DNA from: Rheinheimera hassiensis
GTDB lineage: Bacteria; Pseudomonadota; Gammaproteobacteria; Enterobacterales; Alteromonadaceae
Length of the DNA: 64,000 nucleotides
Direction: 5' to 3'
NCBI RefSeq assembly: GCF_022436675.1
Contig: NZ_JAKUJZ010000002.1
Span: forward strand, 62,001-126,000
Part shown: piece by piece, positions 34,157 through 43,563 of the stretch
Position numbering within the stretch: position 1 is the stretch's first letter
Layout: the number at the start of each line of letters is the position of its first letter
Translations under genes and position numbers: made by a program
Notes under the pieces: generated by a model
Told to the model about the DNA's origin: nothing
What the model saw: the letters and a program-made list of their open reading frames with translations, nothing else
Databases searched by the model: none

Positions 34157-35779
34157 TTATACCTGCGTCATACTAACCATTAGTTTCAGCTGTTGGCCTG
34201 GCTGCAGGTAGTTGCCGGTATTAATATTGTTCCACTTTACAATGTCAGACACTGAAACGCTGAAACGTTGTGCAATTCTTGCCAGAGAGTCGCCTTTGCG
34301 CACCTTGTAGGTGACCGTACGGGATATTCCCTTGTCACCTGTTGCAGTGATAGGTTGCCATATCGCTAGCTTTTGGCCTGGCTTAAGTGCAGAGCGCTGC
34401 GCTATAGCATTCCACTTTGCCAGTTCAGCCACTGTAACCTTGTGCTCACGGCTAATATCCCACAGGGTATCGGCATCTTTAACAATATACTCCAGCTTAG
34501 TGCCGTTATTACCTTTTTGCTGTGCTTTGGCTATCCGGTTTGGCTGGCTCAGGCTGTAATTTTGCTCTTCAGCAGAAGATACCGGTAACAGCAAATGCTG
34601 GCCAAGGCGAATGGTATTGCCATCAAGTTTATTTATACGCTGAATAGCACTGATATTAGTGTCATGCTTTTGGGCAATTTTACCAAGAGTATCGCCTTTA
34701 GCTACGGTGTAACGTTTCCAGCGTAGCCATTCTTTAGTAGGCGTTTGCGCCAGCTTTTGCCGGAAGGTTTCTACCTGATGTACCGGCAGTACTAAATGGT
34801 GCGGACCGTCGGGATCAGTGGCCCATTGGCTGAACCCCGGGTTTAATGCCTGTAGTTCAGCAATACTCAGCTCTGCCATCTCTGCGGCTATGGCCAAATC
34901 AATTTGATTGCCCACTTCTACCACATCAATTTTCGGTTCATTGGCAATAAACTTCCAGACAATATCAAATTCATCCGGGCGCTTTAGAATATCTACCAGT
35001 GCCAGCAACTTAGGCACATAAGCGGTAGTTTCGGAGGGTAAATCCAACGACCAGAAATCTGTGGGTAAACGCTTTTGCTTATTGCGTTGAATAGCTCTTA
35101 AGATCCGGCCTTCACCAGAATTATACGCGGCAATGGCGTTGAGCCAGTCACCTTCGAGTTTATCGTGCAGATACTGCAGATAATCTAACGCCGCCCGGGT
35201 GGAGGCCACTACGTCACGACGGCCGTCATACCAGAAGTTTTGTTTTAGACCAAAACGCTTACCGGTAGCAGGCATAAATTGCCACATGCCAGAAGCAGCA
35301 GCATGAGAATAGGCAAAAGGATCAAAAGCACTTTCTACAATAGGCAGCAACGCCAGTTCCAATGGCATTTGGCGTTTTTCCAACTCTTGCACGATATGGA
35401 ATAAAAACGGCTGGGCACGGCTGGCTACTCTGTCCAGATAAGCCTGATGGCTGCTGTAAAAGTTACGTTGCTCCACTATCGGCCGGGTTTGTGGCACATT
35501 AAAACTCATTTGCAACTGAATGCGTTGCCATAAATCTTCTAATTCTGTGGCATCAAGTTCAATAATATCGTTGCCTGAGGGTTGGCCTGCACTCCATAAA
35601 CGATTGGCTATTTGCTCGGCACTGGCGGCGTGCTTATGAAAATCTGCCGGCTTGTTTTGTGGGGCTTTTACTACAGGAGGTATGTTAGTTTTGTCAGTGC
35701 TATTTGTACTAACACATCCTGCAAGGATCATGGCTCCAGCCAGGGCAGATAATCTTCTCAGCATTATTTTGTTCCACAT
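34157..35779 (-). CDS. mltD: Membrane-bound lytic murein transglycosylase D
   Basis: Cleaves peptidoglycan glycan strands with formation of anhydromuramyl ends; anchored as a lipoprotein (lipobox LAGC, Cys22). The SLT catalytic domain carries the catalytic glutamate in VESAFDPFAYSHAAASGMWQ. Three LysM domains follow (YTVAKGDTLGKIAQKH, YIVKDADTLWDISREH, YKVRKGDSLARIAQRF), at about residues 350-395, 425-470 and 488-533. 540 aa; E. coli MltD has two LysM domains. It is divergently placed away from gloB by 41 nt on the same strand. Confidence 0.95.
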   Translation of the reverse strand: MWNKIMLRRLSALAGAMILAGCVSTNSTDKTNIPPVVKAPQNKPADFHKHAASAEQIANRLWSAGQPSGNDIIELDATELEDLWQRIQLQMSFNVPQTRPIVEQRNFYSSHQAYLDRVASRAQPFLFHIVQELEKRQMPLELALLPIVESAFDPFAYSHAAASGMWQFMPATGKRFGLKQNFWYDGRRDVVASTRAALDYLQYLHDKLEGDWLNAIAAYNSGEGRILRAIQRNKQKRLPTDFWSLDLPSETTAYVPKLLALVDILKRPDEFDIVWKFIANEPKIDVVEVGNQIDLAIAAEMAELSIAELQALNPGFSQWATDPDGPHHLVLPVHQVETFRQKLAQTPTKEWLRWKRYTVAKGDTLGKIAQKHDTNISAIQRINKLDGNTIRLGQHLLLPVSSAEEQNYSLSQPNRIAKAQQKGNNGTKLEYIVKDADTLWDISREHKVTVAELAKWNAIAQRSALKPGQKLAIWQPITATGDKGISRTVTYKVRKGDSLARIAQRFSVSVSDIVKWNNINTGNYLQPGQQLKLMVSMTQV

Positions 35780-35820
35780 GTAAAAAATCGAATGTTACCT
35801 GTTCGGTCACTGAATGCAAG

Positions 35821-36588
35821 TCAGCTTTTAAACTGGTCCTTACTGGCTCTTAACCAGCTAAACAACGCCAAGGCGGTATTTTTTTGCCATTTTTCCTGTA
35901 GGTTTTTGTTATTACAGCGTAAAAATGGATTAATTTGTTTCTCTTTTGCTAACACTGCAGGCAGGGTTGGCTTTTTTGCCAAACGTAAATCATGACAACG
36001 TTGCGTGTATTCGAGTAGTGCCGCGTTATCTGGTTCCACAGTTAAAGCAAATTTTAAATTAGACAGGGTGTACTCGTGGGTACAGTAAATCTGGGTGCTG
36101 TCGGGTAACGCCAGCAACTTCTGCAGCGATTGCCACATTTGTTGCGGGCTACCTTCAAACAGCCTGCCACAACCTGCGCTGAATAAGGTATCACCAGAAA
36201 ACAAAACCGGTGCTGAATAAAACGCAATATGGCCTAAAGTATGTCCCGGTACAGCAATAACAGCAAAAGTAAGCCCTAACTGAGCAATGACAACCAACTG
36301 ATTATCGCTCACAGTTTCTGTCAGCAGCGGTATGCGACTAACTTCCATCTCCGGGCCTATTACCCTGACATGCGGAAATTGCTGCTGTATTGCTGCAATC
36401 CCGCCGGTGTGATCGGCATGGTGGTGTGTAATCAGTATCGCCACAGGTATTTTTTGCTGTTGTTGTAAAAATCCCAAGACCGGGCCGGCGTCACCGGGGT
36501 CAACTACAATGCAACTGGGGTTGTCTTGCTGACATAACACCCAAATATAGTTATCCTCAAACGCTGGCACTGGAGTAATGTGATACAT
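35821..36588 (-). CDS. gloB: Hydroxyacylglutathione hydrolase (glyoxalase II)
   Basis: Metallo-beta-lactamase-fold enzyme hydrolysing S-D-lactoylglutathione to D-lactate and glutathione, the second step of methylglyoxal detoxification. The metal-binding motif is THHHADHTGG, followed by later ligands in PGHTLGHIAFY, FSGDTLFSAGCGR and CTHEYTLSNLKFAL. The start is the ATG at 36588 (MYHITPVPAFEDNY), 9 nt after an AAGGTGG ribosome site, giving 255 aa; a GTG at 36600 would overlap that site. Divergent from the methyltransferase gene. Confidence 0.95.
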   Translation of the reverse strand: MYHITPVPAFEDNYIWVLCQQDNPSCIVVDPGDAGPVLGFLQQQQKIPVAILITHHHADHTGGIAAIQQQFPHVRVIGPEMEVSRIPLLTETVSDNQLVVIAQLGLTFAVIAVPGHTLGHIAFYSAPVLFSGDTLFSAGCGRLFEGSPQQMWQSLQKLLALPDSTQIYCTHEYTLSNLKFALTVEPDNAALLEYTQRCHDLRLAKKPTLPAVLAKEKQINPFLRCNNKNLQEKWQKNTALALFSWLRASKDQFKS

Positions 36589-36627
36589 AATGACAACCAC
36601 CTTAATGAATCCGGCTGTTAACTTAAC

Positions 36628-37362
36628 ATGAAACCGGCACTGAGCGAAAAAGACCGTACTTCGCCGTCAGACTGGCAACAGTTTACGCAAGGGCAAGCGC
36701 TGGCTGATGCGATATCCCGTCAGTTGCAGCCCTGGTGGCAGCAAATTTTTGGTTACTACATGCTAAAAGTCGGTGATCTTAGCTGCCAGCTGGATACCAG
36801 TAACTGCAAAATTCAGCACCATATCGGTGTCGGCCGCTTCTGCCCGCAAGCCATGTTACTGGCTGAAGCAGATGCTTTACCTATTACTGAAAACAGTGTA
36901 GACGCTGTGTTGTTAAGCCATTGCCTGGAATATACTGCAGATCCACATCATTTGGTACGCGAAGCACACCGCGTGCTGGTGCCTGATGGTTATTTGTTGC
37001 TCAGTGGTATTAATCCATACAGTAGCGTTGGTTTATTAAAGTGGCTGCCAGGGCTGGCGCATAAGTATCCATGGCATGGCCGGTTTTTCAGTGCATCACG
37101 TATTAAAGACTGGCTGCATCTTATTGGTTTTGAAGTGTTGTCAGAGCAGCGTTTCTTTTGCTCTGCCATGCTGGCAAAAGAGTATAAGGCAACCCGCTGG
37201 CAGCTGTGGAACGAACAATATATGAATTATTTCGGCGCTAGTTATTTGCTGGTCGCCCGTAAACGCGAGCTGCCGCTGACACCTATTAAACCAAAGTGGC
37301 AACTCAGCCCGGCTTTTGCGCAGCAGGTTAAAGGCGTTAGTGCCCGACAGCGTTCAGATTAG
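36628..37362 (+). CDS. Class I SAM-dependent methyltransferase, substrate unknown
   Basis: 244 aa with a Methyltransferase_11 core: ADALPITENSVDAVLLSHCLEY and REAHRVLVPDGYLLLSGIN are the post-I and motif-IV/V-like stretches. The glycine-rich motif I is weak or diverged in the N-terminal half (MLKVGDLSCQ). The gene next to gloB in many gammaproteobacteria is such a methyltransferase. It is divergent from gloB (39 nt apart) and overlaps the next gene tail-to-tail by 4 nt. The methyl acceptor cannot be read from the sequence. Confidence 0.82.
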   Translation: MKPALSEKDRTSPSDWQQFTQGQALADAISRQLQPWWQQIFGYYMLKVGDLSCQLDTSNCKIQHHIGVGRFCPQAMLLAEADALPITENSVDAVLLSHCLEYTADPHHLVREAHRVLVPDGYLLLSGINPYSSVGLLKWLPGLAHKYPWHGRFFSASRIKDWLHLIGFEVLSEQRFFCSAMLAKEYKATRWQLWNEQYMNYFGASYLLVARKRELPLTPIKPKWQLSPAFAQQVKGVSARQRSD

Positions 37363-37865
37363 TTTTGCTGCATATAGCGGTTAACACCCGCTATAGCATC
37401 GTCTGCCGCCAGTGTCATAAAATGCAAGCGTGAGTTTTCAGCTTCCGGCGGCGGGCTTATCTCAAAGCCCAGGCTGGCATAACATTGCAGGGCAATATTG
37501 TTGTGCCGGTGTACGTACAGCGAAATATTACGGTATTGTTGGTTTAGCGCCTGAATGATCAGCTCACTAATCAACGTTTTAGCCAAACCTTTGCTGCGTT
37601 GCTGCGGGTGGATAACCAACCTGGCCAGATGATGGCAGCCAAAACGGTCACAAACCTGGCCAAAGCCCAGTACGGTATTGTTGTCGCTATCAAGTAAGCT
37701 GTAACTTTGGGTGCCGGGCCGGCACAACAGTTGAAGAAAACGCAGCTCGGTGCACGGATAATCAAAGTTATCGCCGCCCCAGCTTTGTTGTTGCTCAGCA
37801 CTACTAAACCAGTGTTGCAGTTGCAGCATTTCACCGACACTGGCCAGTACCAGTTGTGTATTCAT
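37359..37865 (-). CDS. GNAT-family N-acetyltransferase
   Basis: 168-aa acetyl-CoA dependent acetyltransferase. ARLVIHPQQRSKGLAKTLISELI is the acetyl-CoA binding motif A (Q/R-x-x-G-x-A form) around residues 81-103, and NNIALQCYASLGFE is motif B. Substrate unknown. It is convergent with the methyltransferase gene (4-nt overlap) and codirectional with the DUF2058 gene upstream (30 nt). Confidence 0.83.
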   Translation of the reverse strand: MNTQLVLASVGEMLQLQHWFSSAEQQQSWGGDNFDYPCTELRFLQLLCRPGTQSYSLLDSDNNTVLGFGQVCDRFGCHHLARLVIHPQQRSKGLAKTLISELIIQALNQQYRNISLYVHRHNNIALQCYASLGFEISPPPEAENSRLHFMTLAADDAIAGVNRYMQQN

Positions 37866-37895
37866 TTAGTTCTCTGTCAAAACGCCTAAGCGGCT

Positions 37896-38429
37896 TTACC
37901 ACATTAAATCATCAGGAATTTTAAAGTCGGCGTAGGGGTCGTCTTCATCTACCTGTTGTTGTTTCACATTCAGCACAATAATACTGTCGCTCTGGCGCTG
38001 CTTAATTTTTTCGGCAACGGCGGCAGGTACCAGATAATACTGCTCGTCTTGCTTAGCAATGGCTAACAGGCCACGGCTGAGCTCATCATGCAGTTTGTTA
38101 TTAACATACAGCCGCTTGACCAGCTTTCCATCGGTAAAGTTGTAGGCCACTTCGCCCTGAGCTTTAATGGTGTTGTTACTAATAAGCTGTTTAACCTGTG
38201 CTGCGATTGCTTTTTGCTGCAGTGCGGCTTGTTTTTGCTGGTTTAAAACACGGTCGCGCTCTATTTGTTGCTGGCGTGCTTGCTCTGCCAGCACACTGGC
38301 TTCGTTAACTATTTTCTGGTTCTTGCCAGCCTGAACTTTCTGCTGGTGCTTCTCTTTTTTTACAGCCTTCAGCTTTTTGGCATCTGCCAGGCCAGCTTTT
38401 AACAGTTGTTCTTTTAGTGCATTACTCAT
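37896..38429 (-). CDS. DUF2058 family protein (YaiL-like)
   Basis: 177 aa in this reading, from the ATG at 38429 after AGGGCACACC. The N-terminal half is a highly charged helix (SNALKEQLLKAGLADAKKLK, then lysine- and glutamine-rich sequence). The C-terminal half is compact, with NFTDGKLVKRLYVNNKLHDEL and the ending DDPYADFKIPDDLMW typical of the family. Probably soluble; biochemical role unknown, possibly RNA- or ribosome-associated given its basic helix. Confidence 0.85.
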   Translation of the reverse strand: MSNALKEQLLKAGLADAKKLKAVKKEKHQQKVQAGKNQKIVNEASVLAEQARQQQIERDRVLNQQKQAALQQKAIAAQVKQLISNNTIKAQGEVAYNFTDGKLVKRLYVNNKLHDELSRGLLAIAKQDEQYYLVPAAVAEKIKQRQSDSIIVLNVKQQQVDEDDPYADFKIPDDLMW

Positions 38430-38574
38430 GGTGTGCCCTGATTGTTCAATGCTTTTAGCGGTTGTTGTAATGCGCTTATAGTAGCGCAAAGGCTGCCAGT
38501 TAAGAAATCAAACTAACTCAATTTGCCAGCTTCGGTTATCATATAGCGGTAATTTAAGGTTTAAGAGGTTCACT

Positions 38575-39897
38575 TTGCCATTTAATGATTTATCGCTTGA
38601 TCCGCGGCTAATGCGCTCGGTACAGCATCTGGGCTTTGTTAAGCCAACTGAGATACAGCATGAGGCCATTCCTGCTGTGATGGTTGGCCGTGATTTAATC
38701 GTGTCATCGCAAACCGGTTCAGGTAAAACGCTGGCTTATTTATTGCCAATGATGCAACGCTTACTGAAAAGTCGACCGTTGTCCAAGCGTGACGCGCGGG
38801 CGCTGATACTGGCGCCGACACGTGAATTAGCCAAGCAGGTGTATGCGCAGCTGCGCTTGTTTGTGTCTAATACACCGTTAACGTCAGCGTTGATTGTCGG
38901 TGGTGAAAACTTTAACGATCAGGAAAAGCTGCTTAAACGTGAGCCAAACATCATTGTCGCCACGCCGGGCCGTTTTGTTGATCACCTTGAGCATAAATCA
39001 GTATTTATTAATGGCCTGGAAATGCTGATCCTCGACGAAGCGGATCGGATGCTGGATTTAGGCTTTATGCCGCAGCTAACGGTGATCAATAAAGCTGCAG
39101 ATCACCGTTTACGCCAGACTTTGCTGTTTTCTGCCACATTAGATCATGCAGAAGTAGATGAACTGACATTGGCATTGCTGAAAAATCCGTACCGCGTTGC
39201 TATTGGTGCATCGCACCAGCAGCATCAGGATATTAGCCAGCGGTTTTTTCTGGCTGATCACCTTACTCATAAAGAAGCTCTGCTACAGCACTTTTTACAG
39301 CAGGATGATATTAAGCAACTGATTATTTTTACCGCCACACGCGAAGATGCCGAGCGCTTAGCGCTGCTGTGTGAGCAGCTTGGCCGCAGTGCTGTGGCGT
39401 TAAGCGGAAAATTAACGCAAAGCAGCCGTAATGCGGTAATGCAGGCTTTTGCTACCGGCAAGCACCAGGTATTGGTTACTACTGATTTAGCCTCGCGAGG
39501 CCTGGATTTATTGCAGGTGTCGCACGTTATCAACTTCGATTTGCCCAAGCACGCAGAAGAGTATGTGCATCGTATTGGCCGTACCGGCCGTGCTGGCGCC
39601 AAAGGCCAGGCGATTTCATTGGTTGGGCCAAAAGATATAGCAGCACTGGAGCGCATAGAAGCCTTTTTACGCCAGCCAACCAGCTTTACTGAAGTAGAAG
39701 GATTAGCTGCTAAGTTTGACGGTAAGCCCAAAGTCGCAAAGGATGCAGTTAAAGCTGTAGCCGGTAAAAAGGCCGTGCAGGGTAAAGCCAAAGCTAAAAC
39801 TAAAACTAAAGCGGTTAAGCCGCTGACGAAAAACGCACCGCAGTTTTTTGAAGGTGGAGACGATGGTTTAGCTCCGGTAAGGCGTAAACAAAAATAA
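38575..39897 (+). CDS. DEAD-box ATP-dependent RNA helicase
   Basis: 440 aa with all helicase motifs: Q-motif region GFVKPTEIQHEAIP, Walker A SSQTGSGKT, APTRELAKQ, TPGRFVDH, DEAD in LILDEADRML, SAT, and HRIGRTGRAG. A lysine/alanine-rich tail (about 385-430) should bind RNA. It resembles the SrmB/RhlE group, but I cannot assign the paralogue. The start is a TTG at 38575 with an AAGAGG ribosome site 6 nt upstream. It is divergent from the DUF2058 gene and is followed by a cold-shock gene, suggesting a link to low-temperature RNA handling. Confidence 0.93.
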   Translation: MPFNDLSLDPRLMRSVQHLGFVKPTEIQHEAIPAVMVGRDLIVSSQTGSGKTLAYLLPMMQRLLKSRPLSKRDARALILAPTRELAKQVYAQLRLFVSNTPLTSALIVGGENFNDQEKLLKREPNIIVATPGRFVDHLEHKSVFINGLEMLILDEADRMLDLGFMPQLTVINKAADHRLRQTLLFSATLDHAEVDELTLALLKNPYRVAIGASHQQHQDISQRFFLADHLTHKEALLQHFLQQDDIKQLIIFTATREDAERLALLCEQLGRSAVALSGKLTQSSRNAVMQAFATGKHQVLVTTDLASRGLDLLQVSHVINFDLPKHAEEYVHRIGRTGRAGAKGQAISLVGPKDIAALERIEAFLRQPTSFTEVEGLAAKFDGKPKVAKDAVKAVAGKKAVQGKAKAKTKTKAVKPLTKNAPQFFEGGDDGLAPVRRKQK

Positions 39898-40166
39898 ATT
39901 AACACTGATTATTTTTTCAGCACTATTGCTGCTACACTAAAATTGTTGCTGTTTAGTATGCTGACAACAACAGGGTTATCAGTAACGTGGCTCATGTTGC
40001 TGGTACGGTCAGAGCAGAAATATTTTCTGTGCGGCAGGCAAGGTTATTGACCCCTTATATGGCTTACCTGATAATGAGGGCGAAAATATATGCTAGCCAG
40101 CTGAGATGGCCGGTTATATTTAAGTCGCCAGCGAGCTGGCAAATTTAGTTAAAGTAAGAGAGTGTT
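39898..40166 (+). promoter_or_regulatory. Long structured leader of the cold-shock gene
   Basis: 269 nt between the helicase and the csp start with no open frame of note. It has several local inverted repeats, including CAGAAATATTTTCTG near 40015 and GCCAGCT (40096-40102) with AGCTGGC (40134-40140) close to the ribosome site. Long folded leaders are known for cold-inducible csp mRNAs; a cold-responsive role here is inference. I could not settle the promoter. Confidence 0.45.
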
Positions 40167-40379
40167 ATGTCACAGTTAATTTCCGGTTCAGTTAAGTGGT
40201 TCAACGAAGAGAAAGGTTACGGTTTCCTGGAGCGTGATGGTGGTAAGGACGTTTTCGTTCACTTCCGTGCGATCAACGGTACCGGACGTAAAACTTTAGT
40301 TGAAGGTCAGAAAGTTACTTTTGAAGTAACTGAAGGCCAAAAAGGCCCACAAGCTGAGAACGTAACTGTTATCGGGTAA
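40167..40379 (+). CDS. Cold-shock domain protein (CspA family)
   Basis: 70-aa single-domain RNA/ssDNA-binding protein. The RNP1-type motif is KGYGFLE and the RNP2-type motif DVFVHF; the front reads [15 protein letters not shown]. These bind unstructured mRNA and act as chaperones or antiterminators. AAGAGAG precedes the ATG, and a terminator follows. Cold induction is likely from the long leader but is not proven; some family members are constitutive. Confidence 0.95.
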   Translation: MSQLISGSVKWFNEEKGYGFLERDGGKDVFVHFRAINGTGRKTLVEGQKVTFEVTEGQKGPQAENVTVIG

Positions 40380-40397
40380 TTCCGGCCAGGCTTGCAT

Positions 40398-40420
40398 AAA
40401 ACCGGCTTTTGCCGGTTTTC
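40398..40420 (+). terminator. Intrinsic terminator after the cold-shock gene
   Basis: AAAACCGGC and GCCGGTTTT pair around TTTT, forming a symmetrical hairpin with A and T runs. It may also serve the converging dinB transcript. Confidence 0.9.
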
Positions 40421-40452
40421 TGTTATCTGCAAAGCACTAATATTGGCATTTA

Positions 40453-41517
40453 TTAAAACGGCAAGGCCAGTTGCTGTAAAGCCGCAGTTTTAAAGCCTAT
40501 TTGTAAACCTATTAATCTTACCCCTTGTTGCTGGCGCCGTTGCCAGGCTTCATCCAGTAGTGGTAGCAGTTTATCAAGCTGTAATGGCTGGCCTTGTTTT
40601 TCTACGGTAGTCTGGCGAAAGTCACTGAACTTCAGTTTAATACCCACTTTCTGAATCGGCGTCAGCCGTCCTGCAGCGGTGTTGCTGTAGTGATCCAACC
40701 GGCGTTGTAACTGCGGCAGCAATTGGCTTAGTGTTTCTACGCACTCGGTATATTGCAGTAAATCATGCTCAAGCGTGCGTTCTACCCCCAGCGATTTTCG
40801 CTGCTCGCGGCTGCATACCGGCCGCTCATCAATACCCTGGCTGCGCTTTAACAAGCTATCGGCCAGGCTGCCAAACTGTTTTACCAGCAAAGGTAGCGGG
40901 GCGCTGGCAATATCGGCGCAGTAGTTTAAGCCCAACTGACTTAAGCGCTCGGCTGTTTTAGCTCCCACACCTGGCAAGCGTTTAAGCGGCAGTTTTTTAA
41001 CAAAGCTGCTTACATCATCGGGGGTAATAACGCATAAACCATCGGGCTTATTTTCATCGCTGGCAATTTTTGCCAGAAACTTATTCGGTGCCACACCGGC
41101 AGATGCGGTAAGGCCGGTTTCAATAAAAATACTGCGGCGGATATCTTCAGCAATACGGGTGGCACTGCCATGAAACAGCGGGCAATCGCTGACATCCAGA
41201 TAAGCTTCATCTAATGACAATGGCTCTATGCTGTCGGTATAGCGGGCAAAAATGGCCCGGATTTGCCGGCTGGCGGCACTATATTTTTCCATATTGCCGC
41301 TGAGTAAGGTTAAGTGCGGGCATAGCTTTAATGCCTGGCCGGTTGGCATTGCTGAACGCACGCCATAAGCCCGGGCAGGGTAGTTGCAGGTAGATATTAC
41401 GCCGCGAGCTTGCCTTGAGCCACCAACAGCAATAGGAATATGCTTCAATGCGGGGTTATCGCGCATTTCCACAGCAGCAAAAAAACAATCCATATCTATA
41501 TGTATAATTTTGCGCAT
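40453..41517 (-). CDS. dinB: DNA polymerase IV (translesion)
   Basis: Y-family error-prone polymerase for lesion bypass. 354 aa. Palm carboxylates are in HIDMDCFFAAVE and SLDEAYLDVS, and the helix-hairpin-helix region has KKLPLKRLPGVGAKTAERL. The N terminus MRKIIHIDMDCFFAAVEMRD is typical. The gene is alone and carries a perfect LexA box just upstream of its start. The C terminus LALPF is a good match to the beta-clamp binding motif. Confidence 0.96.
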   Translation of the reverse strand: MRKIIHIDMDCFFAAVEMRDNPALKHIPIAVGGSRQARGVISTCNYPARAYGVRSAMPTGQALKLCPHLTLLSGNMEKYSAASRQIRAIFARYTDSIEPLSLDEAYLDVSDCPLFHGSATRIAEDIRRSIFIETGLTASAGVAPNKFLAKIASDENKPDGLCVITPDDVSSFVKKLPLKRLPGVGAKTAERLSQLGLNYCADIASAPLPLLVKQFGSLADSLLKRSQGIDERPVCSREQRKSLGVERTLEHDLLQYTECVETLSQLLPQLQRRLDHYSNTAAGRLTPIQKVGIKLKFSDFRQTTVEKQGQPLQLDKLLPLLDEAWQRRQQQGVRLIGLQIGFKTAALQQLALPF

Positions 41518-41529
41518 GCAAACACCGGG

Positions 41530-41545
41530 CTGTTTTTATATACAG
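41530..41545. promoter_or_regulatory. LexA (SOS) box upstream of dinB
   Basis: CTGTTTTTATATACAG, an exact CTGT-N8-ACAG match with an AT-rich centre, 13 nt upstream of the dinB ATG. This predicts SOS control of dinB. Confidence 0.9.
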
Positions 41546-41759
41546 TATATTAGGCCGTGTTTTCTATGATGTAAAGCTTGCAACACAGAGTTGTCTGGTC
41601 AAATCAGCAGTGCTTTTGGGTTTTAGATGTTTAGATGGCTAAGTTGAGAGTGCATAAAGTCGTTTTTAAAGGTAGAATGGCGGCCAAATTTTACTAAGCC
41701 AGTTTTGATTCAGCTGAATTTGATTAAGACTACGCGTGCAAGCCGCGCCAGGAGAGAGC

Positions 41760-43013
41760 ATGTTAAAGCGTGATATGAATATTGCCGATTTTGACCCACA
41801 ATTATGGCAAGCGATAACCGATGAAAATGACCGTCAGGAAGCCCATATCGAGCTTATCGCGTCAGAAAACTATGCCAGCCCACGCGTATTGCAGGCGCAA
41901 GGCTCTCAGCTGACCAATAAATATGCTGAAGGTTACCCACATAAACGCTACTACGGTGGTTGTGAGTATGTCGACGTTGCTGAAGATCTGGCGATTGCCC
42001 GCGCTAAAGAACTGTTCGGTGCAGATTACGCTAACGTGCAACCACACTCCGGCTCACAGGCTAACTCTGCGGTATTTCTGGCGCTGTTAAATGCAGGTGA
42101 CACTATTTTAGGCATGAGCCTGGCTCATGGTGGCCACTTAACTCACGGCGCCCATGTCAGCTCATCCGGTAAACTGTATAAAGCTGTGCAGTACGGTCTG
42201 CACCCAGATACCGGCGTAATTGATTATGACCAGGCTGAAGCACTAGCACTTGAGCACAAGCCAAAACTGATTATTGCCGGTTTCTCGGCCTATTCTGGTA
42301 TTGTTGACTGGCAACGGTTTCGTGATATTGCAGACAAAGTAGGTGCTTACCTGATGGTAGATATGGCCCATGTTGCTGGCTTAGTGGCCGCTGGTTTATA
42401 TCCGAACCCGGTACCGGTAGCTGATGTGGTGACGACTACCACACATAAAACGTTGGCAGGCCCGCGCGGTGGTTTAATTTTAGCGCGTAAGAACGAAGAA
42501 ATTGAGAAAAAGCTGAATTCAGCGGTATTCCCCGGTGGCCAGGGCGGCCCGTTAATGCACGTTATTGCTGCAAAAGCGGTAGCCTTTAAAGAGGCACTGC
42601 AACCTGAATTTAAAACCTATCAGCAGCAGGTATTGAAAAACGCTGTAGCGATGTGTGATGCCATGCAGCAACGCGGTTACAAAGTGGTTTCTGGTGGTAC
42701 ACAGAACCATTTGTTCCTGATGGATTTAATTGACAAAGATATTACCGGTAAAGAGGCTGATGCCTGGTTAGGCCAAGCACACATTACCGTAAATAAAAAC
42801 TCAGTGCCAAATGACCCGCGCTCGCCGTTTGTTACCTCTGGTTTGCGCATTGGCACCCCGGCTATTACCCGTCGCGGTTTTAACGAAGCAGAAGCGCGTA
42901 CTGTAGCAAACTTTATTTGTGACGTGCTGGACAGCCGAGGCGATGCCGGTGTTATTGATAAAGTGCGTGGCCAGGTATCTGAGCTGTGCAGCCGCTTCCC
43001 GGTTTATGCGTAA
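41760..43013 (+). CDS. glyA: Serine hydroxymethyltransferase
   Basis: PLP enzyme interconverting serine and glycine with tetrahydrofolate, a main source of one-carbon units. The PLP lysine lies in [16 protein letters not shown]. The start is the ATG at 41760 ([16 protein letters not shown]) after GGAGAGAGC, giving 417 aa; an upstream GTG at 41736 would include the ribosome site and is rejected. The 240-nt leader shows no clear operator that I can name. It is followed by a terminator and then nrdR. Confidence 0.97.
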   Translation: MLKRDMNIADFDPQLWQAITDENDRQEAHIELIASENYASPRVLQAQGSQLTNKYAEGYPHKRYYGGCEYVDVAEDLAIARAKELFGADYANVQPHSGSQANSAVFLALLNAGDTILGMSLAHGGHLTHGAHVSSSGKLYKAVQYGLHPDTGVIDYDQAEALALEHKPKLIIAGFSAYSGIVDWQRFRDIADKVGAYLMVDMAHVAGLVAAGLYPNPVPVADVVTTTTHKTLAGPRGGLILARKNEEIEKKLNSAVFPGGQGGPLMHVIAAKAVAFKEALQPEFKTYQQQVLKNAVAMCDAMQQRGYKVVSGGTQNHLFLMDLIDKDITGKEADAWLGQAHITVNKNSVPNDPRSPFVTSGLRIGTPAITRRGFNEAEARTVANFICDVLDSRGDAGVIDKVRGQVSELCSRFPVYA

Positions 43014-43032
43014 ACACTGATTAAGTGCTATG

Positions 43033-43059
43033 ATGGCCGCTATTGCGGCCATTTCTTTA
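43033..43059 (+). terminator. Intrinsic terminator after glyA
   Basis: ATGGCCGC and GCGGCCAT form an 8-bp GC-rich stem with a TATT loop, followed by TTCTTTA. Confidence 0.8.
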
Positions 43060-43107
43060 TCTGGCCCTTTCTTTTTGGCTTTTGGGCATCTTAGCAGGAT
43101 TTCTATC

Positions 43108-43563
43108 ATGTACTGTCCGTTTTGTAATGCAGACGATACCAAGGTAATTGACTCACGCCTGGTGGCCGATGGCCATCAGGTGCGCCGGCGGCGTGAATGC
43201 CTTGCTTGCCATGAGCGCTTTACTACCTTTGAGTCAGCCGAACTGGTGATGCCGCGCATTATTAAACGCGATGGCTCGCGTGAGCCCTTTAACGAAGATA
43301 AGCTGCGCAGCGGCTTGCTGCGGTCTCTGGAAAAGCGGCCGGTATCCACCGAGCAAATTGAACAGCTGATCAATAAAATTAAGTCTCAGTTACGTGCCAC
43401 CGGCGAGCGGGAAGTGGGTAGTCAGTTGCTGGGCAACCTGATTATGGATGAGCTGGTTAAAGTAGATAAAGTCGCTTATGTGCGCTTTGCTTCTGTATAC
43501 CGCTCGTTTAAAGATATCCGCGAATTTGGCGAAGAAATTGCCCGCTTAGGGGAAAAAGCCTGA
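43108..43563 (+). CDS. nrdR: NrdR, transcriptional repressor of ribonucleotide reductase genes
   Basis: Zinc-finger and ATP-cone repressor sensing dATP/ATP. The zinc ribbon has CPFC near the start and CLACHERF at about residues 31-38; the ATP cone begins with [20 protein letters not shown]. The start is the ATG at 43108 ([15 protein letters not shown]), giving 151 aa; an earlier ATG at 43030 lies in the glyA terminator and is rejected. It overlaps ribD by 1 nt (TGATG). Confidence 0.96.
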   Translation: MYCPFCNADDTKVIDSRLVADGHQVRRRRECLACHERFTTFESAELVMPRIIKRDGSREPFNEDKLRSGLLRSLEKRPVSTEQIEQLINKIKSQLRATGEREVGSQLLGNLIMDELVKVDKVAYVRFASVYRSFKDIREFGEEIARLGEKA

